Assembly (NCBI GenBank): GCA_017473345.1
Contig: JAFULL010000058.1
Location: 1-46,884 of the forward strand
Length of the DNA: 46,884 nt
DNA from: Clostridia bacterium
GTDB taxonomy: Bacteria > Bacillota > Clostridia > Christensenellales > Aristaeellaceae
Reading direction: 5' to 3'
Part shown: piece by piece, positions 1 through 6,482 of the stretch
How the letters are laid out: each line of letters begins with the position of its first letter
Position numbering within the stretch: position 1 is the stretch's first letter
Made by a program: the position numbers and the translations under genes
The notes under the pieces: model-generated
Databases searched by the model: none
Told to the model about the DNA's origin: nothing
What the model saw: only the letters and a program-made list of their open reading frames with translations

Positions 1-1
1 C

Positions 2-217
2 ATTCGTCCCTACACGCCTCGGCACAACGGCAAGGTTGAACGCAGTCACCGTGAAGACCAAAAGCGTTTCTACGACATTCGCCGCTTTTACTCCCTCGCC
101 GACTTTGGTGGGCAGTTAACTGCCCACCAAAGTCGCAGCAAATCCAGGCCCATGCGGCCTCTCAATTGGCTTTCACCTAGACAGCGGCTTTCTGCCTTCA
201 CTGTCCAAGATGTTTGA
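2..217 (+). CDS. IS481-type transposase, C-terminal fragment (5' end outside window)
   Basis: An open frame enters from the left edge and ends at TGA 215-217, giving about 71 residues. It reads IRPYTPRHNGKVERSHRED near its start, the C-terminal part of a DDE (rve-type) integrase core. The glutamate in KVERSH is the likely third catalytic acid. The stretch PMRPLNWLSP near the end is typical of IS481-like transposases. The rest of the element lies outside the window, and no terminal inverted repeat is certain between 218 and 260. The frame contains a perfect 36-bp palindrome at 100-135 without losing the family-like sequence on either side. Family assignment to IS481 rather than a related IS3-like group is from memory of the motif. 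Confidence 0.75.
   Translation: MRPYTPRHNGKVERSHREDQKRFYDIRRFYSLADFGGQLTAHQSRSKSRPMRPLNWLSPRQRLSAFTVQDV
100..135. repeat. perfect 36-bp palindrome inside the transposase gene
   Basis: The left half (100-117, beginning CGACTTTGGTGGG) is followed without any spacer by its exact reverse complement (118-135). It lies in the transposase frame, encoding roughly DFGGQLTAHQS. No T-run follows, so it is not a normal intrinsic terminator. Confidence 0.9.
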
Positions 218-258
218 CAAACCTACAATTTTTATAGGACAAAATGGCAGTATTGCGG

Positions 259-264
259 TATAAT
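259..264 (+). promoter_or_regulatory. possible -10 box of the S58 peptidase gene
   Basis: TATAAT is present 38 bases before the start codon. No good -35 lies 16-18 bases upstream. A perfect TTGACA at 214-219 is 39 bases away, too far to pair with it. Confidence 0.35.
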
Positions 265-301
265 GAGACAGCAATTTCCACTTTGTATGGAGGAATTTTT
301 C

Positions 302-1306
302 ATGCTGAAGATCGGACGAATGGAAAAAGGTGCGCGCAATGCCATTACAGATGTGCCCGGCGTGCGGGTGGGGCATTGCACCGTGAGCAATGAGCAGCAC
401 AACACCGGCGTAACGGTGGTGCTTCCGTGTGAGGACGATATTTTTCAGAGTAAAATGGTTGCGGCCAGTTTTGTGCTCAACGGCTTTGGCAAAACAGCCG
501 GTCTGGTGCAGATCGATGAATTAGGTACGCTTGAAACACCCATTGCACTGACCAATACGCTCAATGTGGGACTGGTTCATGACGCCATCGTTGAATACAT
601 GTGTACCCGCGCAGAGGAGCAGGGATACGCCATTCGTTCCATCAATCCCGTGGTATGTGAGTGCAATGACGCATCGCTCAATGATATCCGCCACCGCGCT
701 ATCGGGCAGAAGGAAGTTTTTGAAGCCATTGCCAATGCCTCCGAAACTTTTGAGGAAGGCGCTGTAGGTGCTGGACGCGGCATGACATGCCATGATCTGA
801 AGGGCGGCATCGGCTCGTCCTCGCGCATCATCGAGATCGGCGATGAACGTTTTACACTGGGCGTGATGGTGCAAACCAACCACGGATCGCTCAGAGATCT
901 GACCATCTGCGGCGAGAACATCGGCGAGGAGATCGAGCGCCGCATTCATGAGGACAAGCCGGATGAAGGCAGCTGCATCATGATCGTTGCGACCAACCTG
1001 CCTGTCAGTTCGCGTCAGCTGGGGCGCATTATCCGCCGCTGCAGTCTGGGCCTTGCCAGGGTGGGCAGTTACTTCGGCCACGGGAGCGGTGATGTGATGG
1101 TGGGTTTCAGCACTGCCAACCGCATTCCTGCCGAGGCGGATGTGATGCAGATGCGCTGCATGCATGAGTCGCACATCGACAAGGCGTTCCGCGCCGCTGC
1201 CGAAGCCACGGAAGAGGCCGTGATCAGGTCCATGCTCAATGCTGAAACCGTTACCGGCTACAGCGGCAAGGTGCGCAAAAACCTGAAGGAGTTTTATCAG
1301 GCGTAA
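302..1306 (+). CDS. P1 family (S58, DmpA-like) aminopeptidase
   Basis: The 334-residue product looks like an L-aminopeptidase/D-esterase of the DmpA/BapA (MEROPS S58) family, self-processing N-terminal nucleophile hydrolases that trim N-terminal residues from peptides or amides. The N-terminal ITDVPGVRVGH and the run NGFGKTAGL followed by TPIALTNTLNVG are hallmarks. GAVGAGRGMTCHDLKGGIGSSSR spans the expected self-cleavage region (Gly-Ser) before the catalytic serine. The start at ATG 302 is chosen because GGAGGA (289-294) lies 7 bases before it; an in-frame ATG at 263 has no such site. The next gene follows after 19 bases, so the two are probably cotranscribed. The substrate cannot be told from sequence. 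Confidence 0.88.
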   Translation: MLKIGRMEKGARNAITDVPGVRVGHCTVSNEQHNTGVTVVLPCEDDIFQSKMVAASFVLNGFGKTAGLVQIDELGTLETPIALTNTLNVGLVHDAIVEYMCTRAEEQGYAIRSINPVVCECNDASLNDIRHRAIGQKEVFEAIANASETFEEGAVGAGRGMTCHDLKGGIGSSSRIIEIGDERFTLGVMVQTNHGSLRDLTICGENIGEEIERRIHEDKPDEGSCIMIVATNLPVSSRQLGRIIRRCSLGLARVGSYFGHGSGDVMVGFSTANRIPAEADVMQMRCMHESHIDKAFRAAAEATEEAVIRSMLNAETVTGYSGKVRKNLKEFYQA

Positions 1307-1325
1307 AACGGAAGGAGAGAGAACG

Positions 1326-2900
1326 ATGCTTCGCACCAGAACAGCGAGAATCATCAGCTGGATTTTGTTTGCATGCTGCTTTGCAGGCGCGTGCGTATTT
1401 GTGAGCATGCATATTCAGCAGCTTACCAATTCGGACATGGCTGGCGATCTTCTCAGGGCGCAGCTGTTGGCCGAAGAAGGAAAACTGTTTTCTGAAAACT
1501 GGTATTATTCCACTGAGCTGTACAGCATTCACACTTATTTGATTTTTGCACCATTTTTTCACCTGACGCAGAACTGGTATGTGATCCGCGTGGCAGGAAC
1601 GGTGGTTTGCTATGCGCTTCTGATGGCAGGCCTGTGGTTTTTGGGCCGTGAAGCCAAGCTGAGGCAGCTGTTCCCACTGGTCGGTGCATTTTTCCTGTTG
1701 CCTCTGAGTGATCCCTATTTTGACAACATGATCAAGGGCGTCCATTATATTCCCTATGTGGCGTGTGCGTTTTTCATTTTCGGCTTACTGCTGCGCAGCA
1801 GCAAGCCCGTAAAGGCAGTACGCCTTTACGTGACAATCCTTCTTGCAGCCGTTATTTCTTTAATGATCGGCCTGGGCGGCATGCGAATGGTACTTACTTT
1901 TTATATGCCCATCGCATGCACGGCTGCTTTGCTTTGGCCCATTTCAAAGCGCAGACCGGAATGCTGTTCACGCCAGCAGGCCGTGCGTTTTACTGCGGGT
2001 ACAGGCGCTGCATGCACGGCTGCATTGCTGGGATGTATGCTGAATACGGCTGTTTTATCAAAGCGCTATTCCTTCCGTTCCTACGCTGATCTGCAGTTTA
2101 CGGATTTCTCGCTGGAACGCTTGCTGACAGTGTTTCAGGACTGGCTGAACTTCTGGGGTTACCGGAAGGGGCCTGTATTTTCCATCACACTGCTTCACAA
2201 TGTGGTGGCGCTGCTGCTGATCGGCGCGCTGGCACTGGCGCTGATTCGCTGCATCAAAAACAGAGAAACGTCCATTGAGCATGTGCTGCTTTCTGTATTC
2301 TACGCAGCTGCCTGCCTGATCTATTTTGCACTGTTTGCTGTGACGGATGTTACGCATTTTGAAACCTATCATCTGCCGATCAGCGTTTTCGGCCTGTTGC
2401 TTGCGGCGACTTCTCTTATGGAAAGCAAAACCTGCTTGCAAAAAGCAGCGGCCTGGTTACTGACGGCTGCTGTTGTGCTGTGCGGCGCAATGGGCTTTGC
2501 AGAGGTGGCCCAAAAGGATTCCACGCAGGAGCTGCGCGAAATTGCTGAATATCTGGTTGAGGATGAATACGAAGCCGGATATGCAACCTTCTGGAGCGGC
2601 AACGTCATGACCGAACTGTCCAGCGGCGAGCTGGAGATGTATGTTTGGCTTGGAGGAGAGTGCGACAACATAGACCAAACCTACAAATGGCTGCAGCGCA
2701 AGTCGCATGATACCCAAACGCCTGAAGGGCCGGTATTTGTGCTGCTGGAGCGCAAATATCTGGGCGTATATGCCATCAGCAATCAGCTTTCGCCGGCGGA
2801 TCAGGTTTATGAAACGGAAAACTATCTGGTGTATGGCTATGACGACTATGAAACCATGAAATGGTGTATGGAAGCCGCCATGGAAGAAAGTGAATGGTAA
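1326..2900 (+). CDS. polytopic membrane protein, possible GT-C glycosyltransferase
   Basis: The 524-residue product has an N-terminal membrane segment (about 8-28), a luminal-type loop with an acidic motif NSDMAGD (35-41), and some eight to ten further hydrophobic segments up to about residue 395. A soluble C-terminal domain of about 130 residues follows. This layout, with an acidic motif in the first outer loop, resembles GT-C glycosyltransferases that use polyprenyl-phosphate sugars, but no family signature is decisive. The start has AGGAGAG 7-8 bases upstream. It forms a likely two-gene unit with the S58 peptidase and ends at a strong terminator. It could instead be an uncharacterised membrane protein without transferase activity. 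Confidence 0.6.
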   Translation: MLRTRTARIISWILFACCFAGACVFVSMHIQQLTNSDMAGDLLRAQLLAEEGKLFSENWYYSTELYSIHTYLIFAPFFHLTQNWYVIRVAGTVVCYALLMAGLWFLGREAKLRQLFPLVGAFFLLPLSDPYFDNMIKGVHYIPYVACAFFIFGLLLRSSKPVKAVRLYVTILLAAVISLMIGLGGMRMVLTFYMPIACTAALLWPISKRRPECCSRQQAVRFTAGTGAACTAALLGCMLNTAVLSKRYSFRSYADLQFTDFSLERLLTVFQDWLNFWGYRKGPVFSITLLHNVVALLLIGALALALIRCIKNRETSIEHVLLSVFYAAACLIYFALFAVTDVTHFETYHLPISVFGLLLAATSLMESKTCLQKAAAWLLTAAVVLCGAMGFAEVAQKDSTQELREIAEYLVEDEYEAGYATFWSGNVMTELSSGELEMYVWLGGECDNIDQTYKWLQRKSHDTQTPEGPVFVLLERKYLGVYAISNQLSPADQVYETENYLVYGYDDYETMKWCMEAAMEESEW

Positions 2901-2909
2901 AAGAAAAAG

Positions 2910-2933
2910 CCCGCTCATATGAGCGGGTTTTTT
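2910..2933 (+). terminator. intrinsic terminator after the membrane protein gene
   Basis: CCCGCTCAT (2910-2918) is followed directly by its complement ATGAGCGGG (2919-2927) and six T. The upstream A-run (2901-2908) lets it act weakly on the minus strand as well, where the rubredoxin gene ends at 2942. Confidence 0.85.
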
Positions 2934-2941
2934 GATATTGC

Positions 2942-3076
2942 TTATTCCTGTACGGAGAACTCGTCTTTGCCTACGCCGCAGAGTTCACAGGCGAAATCTT
3001 CAGGCAGATCTTCCCACTTTACGCCGGTTTCTTCTTCGTCATAAACCCAGCCGCAAACGTCGCATACATATTTCAT
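2942..3076 (-). CDS. rubredoxin, short form
   Basis: A 44-residue frame begins MKYVCDVCGWVYDEEE and ends CGVGKDEFSVQE. The iron ligands are C5, C8, C30 and C33 in two CxxCG knuckles. Usual rubredoxins have about 52-54 residues; here the loop between the knuckles is shortened, as in the 45-residue Desulfovibrio type. AAGGAGCT lies 6-7 bases before the ATG. It follows the rubrerythrin gene after 34 bases on the same strand, with no terminator between them. It therefore probably supplies electrons to rubrerythrin for reduction of peroxide in the cytoplasm. Confidence 0.93.
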   Translation of the reverse strand: MKYVCDVCGWVYDEEETGVKWEDLPEDFACELCGVGKDEFSVQE

Positions 3077-3110
3077 AATGACAGCTCCTTATCATCAGAC
3101 GGTTCGGTGA

Positions 3111-3653
3111 TTACTTGCCGAAGTAGCGCTTGAGCAGGCCTTCGAAAGCCTTGCCATGGCGGGCCTCGTCGCGGGCCATTTCGTGCACGGTGTCATGGAT
3201 GGCATCCAGATTCAGCTTCTTGGCCATCAGAGCCAGATCGAACTTGCCCTGGGTCGCGCCGTTTTCAGCGTCCACACGCATTTCGAGGTTCTTCTTGGTG
3301 CTGTCGGTCACAACCTCGCCCAGCAGCTCGGCAAACTTGCTGGCATGCTCTGCTTCTTCATAAGCGGCCTTTTCCCAGTACAGGCCGATCTCGGGATAGC
3401 CCTCGCGGTGGGCAACACGGGCCATGGCCAGATACATGCCAACCTCGGTGCATTCGCCCATGAAGTTTTCACGCAGACCCTGCTTGATCTCTTCGGGAGC
3501 ATCCTTGGCAACGCCGACGATATGCTCGGCAGCCCAGGTCTTTTCTTCGCCCATCAGTTCAAACTTGGCCTTGGGAGCCTTGCAGACGGGGCAGAACTCA
3601 GGAGCCTCGGGACCTTCGTGCACATAACCGCAAACCTTGCATACATACTTCAT
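3111..3653 (-). CDS. rbr: reverse rubrerythrin (rubredoxin domain first)
   Basis: The 180-residue protein has an N-terminal rubredoxin-like iron site (C5, C8, C21, C24) followed by a four-helix diiron domain. [31 protein letters not shown] and the C-terminal [13 protein letters not shown] supply the carboxylate and histidine ligands. This order is reversed from classical rubrerythrin and matches the clostridial reverse rubrerythrins, which act as NAD(P)H-linked peroxidases protecting anaerobes from hydrogen peroxide and oxygen. It is first in an operon with rubredoxin. Its promoter and leader (3701-3763) are nearly the same as those of the second copy at 10163-10708, and the two proteins are very similar throughout. 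Confidence 0.93.
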   Translation of the reverse strand: MKYVCKVCGYVHEGPEAPEFCPVCKAPKAKFELMGEEKTWAAEHIVGVAKDAPEEIKQGLRENFMGECTEVGMYLAMARVAHREGYPEIGLYWEKAAYEEAEHASKFAELLGEVVTDSTKKNLEMRVDAENGATQGKFDLALMAKKLNLDAIHDTVHEMARDEARHGKAFEGLLKRYFGK

Positions 3654-3700
3654 AAATGATTTCCTCCTTCAAATATCTTTCAAATAATGTTTGTTTCTTC

Positions 3701-3763
3701 TTTGGGGGAGCTGGTGTTTCAGCTCGCATATATGGTATAACCATGCCCAGAGAAAGTGAAACA
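3701..3763 (-). promoter_or_regulatory. rubrerythrin promoter and leader element, copy 1
   Basis: Read on the minus strand: TTTCAC (3756-3761) as -35, 16 bases, TATACC (3734-3739) as -10. A leader hairpin with arms GAGCT/AGCTC (3708-3725) and then CCAAAGAAG follow. TGTTTCA overlaps the -35 and TGAAACA (3715-3721) sits in the hairpin loop region; these are exact inverted half sites either side of the -10. The start codon has AAGGAGGAA 7 bases before it. The same layout recurs at 10757-10819, which is the main evidence that it is functional. Confidence 0.75.
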
Positions 3764-3789
3764 GCATTTTTGAAAAAAGTTTTGAAGAA

Positions 3790-4764
3790 TTACAGCCAAC
3801 CTGCGATCAGCATGGCGCCGGTAATGCCGATGCGGGCAGTAACAGCTGCATCAACTGGAATGGCCTGATAACCGTTGGCATTGAACAGGTCGCAAAGAGC
3901 CTGCTGCAGAGGTTCTTTGCCGGCAATATACAGGCTGGAGCACGATACGTCAAAGGCCTTCAGCGCGTCCAGGTCTGCGGTGAGCACAGTGCCCAGCAGG
4001 AAGGACGCAACCTTTTCCTGCGGAAGACCGCCCAGTGTGCGAAGAATGCGCGAAGAGAAGGCTGCACGGCTGATACCTGCCCGACATGCTTTGGCGCCTG
4101 CAAGCATCATTTCACGGTCATAGGTGTCAGGCTGAACAAAACTGCCGCCTACAGCCTCTGTCAGAATGGTGTGATGCGTGAGCACAGAGAGCAATTCACC
4201 GGAAATGGTGGTCATACAGCCATGCAGACAGCCGTTTTGATCGATGGAGATCAGTTTGTTGTGGCTGCCGGGCAATACAAGCACACAGTCCTGCTGCGGC
4301 TTCATCAGCTGCGCAAAACCAATGGCTTCGGTTTCTTCACCGCGCATCATGTCCATCTGCATCACGTTATGCAGGCCGACCTCGCCGGAAAAGTTTTTCA
4401 GCCCCGGAATGAAGGTGATGGGGAAGGGGGCGATGTCGTCAAAGCTGGCGGAAACCAGACCTGCGCGGAAGTCTTCCAGTCTGGCAGGCGCACAAAGATG
4501 AGGCACTTCCAGCAGGCCGCTTGCACAGGTGATCATACCGTAGGCGATGCAGCCGGAAATATCAGAAGCTGAGATTTCCTTTGCCTGATAAAGCGCGTTC
4601 ATGCAGTCGCCAACTGCTGCACGCAGAGCCAGATTGTTGCCGGCAGCGGCGGAGGCAGCCGCGCCGATGCTGCGCTTTTCGGCGGCGAGAGACACACCGT
4701 TTTGGTCAACAAGCGTTACCCGCAGGTTGGTAGTGCCGCCATCGATGATCAGATAATGTTTCAC
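3790..4764 (-). CDS. dgoK: 2-keto-3-deoxygalactonokinase (DgoK family)
   Basis: The 324-residue product starts VKHYLIIDGGTTNLRV, the phosphate-binding opening of the DgoK sugar-acid kinase family (ASKHA fold). PGLKNFSGEVGLHNVMQMDMMRGEETE and LPGSHNKLISID are further family blocks. It would phosphorylate 2-keto-3-deoxy-galactonate (or a related keto-deoxy acid) with ATP to feed the downstream aldolase. The start is taken as GTG 4762-4764, which overlaps the aldolase stop codon (GTGA) and has GGGAGG 10 bases upstream, so translation is probably coupled. A longer frame from 4782 would lack a ribosome site. Galactonate dehydratase is absent here, so the source of the keto acid (galactonate, or uronates from pectin) is open. 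Confidence 0.85.
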   Translation of the reverse strand: MKHYLIIDGGTTNLRVTLVDQNGVSLAAEKRSIGAAASAAAGNNLALRAAVGDCMNALYQAKEISASDISGCIAYGMITCASGLLEVPHLCAPARLEDFRAGLVSASFDDIAPFPITFIPGLKNFSGEVGLHNVMQMDMMRGEETEAIGFAQLMKPQQDCVLVLPGSHNKLISIDQNGCLHGCMTTISGELLSVLTHHTILTEAVGGSFVQPDTYDREMMLAGAKACRAGISRAAFSSRILRTLGGLPQEKVASFLLGTVLTADLDALKAFDVSCSSLYIAGKEPLQQALCDLFNANGYQAIPVDAAVTARIGITGAMLIAGWL

Positions 4765-5432
4765 TGGTTCTGTGCCTCCCACTTTTCGATAGCCTGCACA
4801 AATTCTGCGGCACGGGCGGTGACGGCATCCCAGTCACGGCGTTCAACATCAGTCTTGCGTACCATTTCGCCGCCGACGCCCAGCCCGCATACGCCTACAT
4901 CCAGAAAAGCAGCTGCGGTTTCAGGCGTTACGCCGCCTACAGCGCTCATGGGGATGTGGCAAAGCGGCGCGCGAAGAGCTTTGATATAGCTGATTCCAAG
5001 CGCGCCGGCAGGGAACAGTTTAACGATATCTGCGCCGGCATTGTGTGCATTTACCACTTCCGTGGGCGTCATGGCTCCCGGCATGGAGATCACATCAAGC
5101 TTGCGTGAAAGCTGGATCACGCTTTCATCCACATTGGGCGAAATCATCAGGCGCGCGCCTGCATTGTAACCAGACTGCACTTCATCAGCCGTAAGTACAG
5201 TACCGCATCCAACCAGCAGTTCATCGCCGAATGCCTCACATACGCGGCGCACCTGCTCGCTGTTTTTGGCCAGATAATCCGGCAAATTATGATCGTAGGT
5301 AAACTCCAGTACGCGCACGCCGCCACGATAAAGCGCGCGGGCTACATCAAGGCTGTCTTCGATGGAAATACCGCGCAGAATGGCAACGAGCTTGTGTTTT
5401 TGGATCATGGAAAGGGCCTGCTGATGGTTCAC
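4761..5432 (-). CDS. eda: 2-keto-3-deoxy-6-phosphogluconate/galactonate aldolase
   Basis: The 223-residue class I aldolase has the family blocks VAILRG (Arg20), VLEFTYD (Glu43), GCGTVLT and IVKLFPA, whose Lys138 forms the Schiff base. It splits 6-phospho-2-keto-3-deoxy sugar acids into pyruvate and glyceraldehyde 3-phosphate. The start is taken as GTG 5430-5432, since AAGGAA lies 9 bases before it; an alternative GTG at 5441 abuts that site. The kinase gene overlaps its stop. The pair forms a minus-strand operon with a promoter at 5465-5493. KDPG and KDPGal specificity cannot be separated by sequence; the dgoK neighbour favours galactonate-type substrates. Confidence 0.9.
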   Translation of the reverse strand: MNHQQALSMIQKHKLVAILRGISIEDSLDVARALYRGGVRVLEFTYDHNLPDYLAKNSEQVRRVCEAFGDELLVGCGTVLTADEVQSGYNAGARLMISPNVDESVIQLSRKLDVISMPGAMTPTEVVNAHNAGADIVKLFPAGALGISYIKALRAPLCHIPMSAVGGVTPETAAAFLDVGVCGLGVGGEMVRKTDVERRDWDAVTARAAEFVQAIEKWEAQNQ

Positions 5433-5464
5433 GGGTCGCACTTCCTTTTGATTTGATATTTATC

Positions 5465-5493
5465 ATCATAGCACAAAACATGGACTGCAACAA
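5465..5493 (-). promoter_or_regulatory. promoter of the eda-dgoK operon
   Basis: TTGTTG (5488-5493), 17 bases, TATGAT (5465-5470), read on the minus strand. A GGTTGAAACC palindrome (5509-5518) lies just upstream and overlaps the -35 of the divergent methyltransferase promoter. Confidence 0.55.
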
Positions 5494-5510
5494 GCATAAG
5501 GATTTGATGG

Positions 5511-5539
5511 TTGAAACCTTCAGTCAAATGTTGTAAAAT
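5511..5539 (+). promoter_or_regulatory. promoter of the methyltransferase gene
   Basis: TTGAAA (5511-5516), 17 bases, TAAAAT (5534-5539), about 42 bases before the start codon. Confidence 0.6.
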
Positions 5540-5580
5540 ACTGCTGACATCCTAACGTTATTCAGAATGAGGTGCAGTCA

Positions 5581-6333
5581 ATGGCCAACCAGTTTGTACG
5601 CCGTGCCCAAAAGCTTGCGCGTATTTTTACTGATACAGCGAAATATATTTGCACAGAGGGCTTCGCAGTTACAAAGCAGTGCCCGGTTTGTAAAAGCAGG
5701 ATCAGATTCTACTGGTCTGCCGGCGTTATGCTGCGCAGCGGAGCACAGTGCCCGGTATGCCGCTGCATGGAAAGGCATCGCGCACTGTGGCTGTACCTGG
5801 AGAAGCAAGAAGTGTTTGCACGGCCCAATATCAGCTTGCTGCACTTTGCACCGGAGAAGGGGCTGCATCAGCAGTTTTCGGCCCGGAAAAATATTGATTA
5901 CTGGCCTGTGGACCTCAATGCAAATCTGCCCGGAATTCGCAAAGCGGTAGATATTACGGACATCCCGTTTGAAGACGAAAGCATGGACGTCATCATCTGC
6001 AGTCATGTGATGGAGCATATTCCTGACGAAGCAAAAGCCTTGAGCGAGATGAACCGCGTGCTGAAAAAAGACGGCATTGCCATCATCAACGCACCCATTG
6101 ATGAAAACAGGGAAGAAACGTTTGAGGATGCTTCCTACAATACGCCGGAGCTTCGGCTGAAGTATTTTGGGCAGGACGATCACGTCAGGATCTACGGCAG
6201 AGATTATGCCGACAGGCTTCGCAGGTTTTTTCAGGTGGAAATTCATCATCCCTGCCATGGACTTACAGAGCAGGATTTAACAAAATACGGCGTTTTGGCT
6301 GATGAGAAAATATTCGTTTGTACAAAAAAATAA
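5581..6333 (+). CDS. zinc-ribbon SAM-dependent methyltransferase
   Basis: The 250-residue protein has an N-terminal treble-clef or zinc-ribbon-like part with CPVC near residue 34 and CPVCRC near residue 57. A class I methyltransferase domain follows: LHFAPEKGL (motif I region), a DITDIPFEDESMDVIICSHVMEHI block typical of Methyltransf_11, then LKKDGIAIINAP. The motif I glycines are replaced by HFAPEKG, as in a known subgroup. The ATG at 5581 has GAGG 8 bases before it; an in-frame GTG at 5572 overlaps that site. It is a single-gene unit between its own promoter and terminator. The substrate is unknown; related proteins occur in surface polysaccharide loci. Confidence 0.75.
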   Translation: MANQFVRRAQKLARIFTDTAKYICTEGFAVTKQCPVCKSRIRFYWSAGVMLRSGAQCPVCRCMERHRALWLYLEKQEVFARPNISLLHFAPEKGLHQQFSARKNIDYWPVDLNANLPGIRKAVDITDIPFEDESMDVIICSHVMEHIPDEAKALSEMNRVLKKDGIAIINAPIDENREETFEDASYNTPELRLKYFGQDDHVRIYGRDYADRLRRFFQVEIHHPCHGLTEQDLTKYGVLADEKIFVCTKK

Positions 6334-6343
6334 AAAAAGGTTT

Positions 6344-6380
6344 AAAAAAGACAGTTTTTTCGCCAAAAACTGTCTTTTTT
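6344..6380 (+). terminator. intrinsic terminator after the methyltransferase
   Basis: AAAAAAGACAGTTTTT (6344-6359) pairs with AAAAACTGTCTTTTTT (6365-6380). The A/T tails make it usable from both sides. Confidence 0.85.
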
Positions 6381-6393
6381 AAATGCTTTTTAC

Positions 6394-6421
6394 TTGACTA
6401 CTAAAAAAGGGATGATATAAT
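6394..6421 (+). promoter_or_regulatory. promoter of the vWA surface protein gene
   Basis: TTGACT (6394-6399), 16 bases, TATAAT (6416-6421): a near-consensus sigma-A promoter about 60 bases before the start codon. Confidence 0.75.
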
Positions 6422-6482
6422 TTACATTGATGAAATAAATTGTTAACATTCTCGTCGCGGGAATGTCAAGGAGGCGCCTGTT

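Noticed and set aside
214-219. Perfect TTGACA as -35 of the S58 peptidase gene
   Set aside because: The only good -10 (TATAAT at 259-264) is 39 bases away, far outside the 16-18 range.
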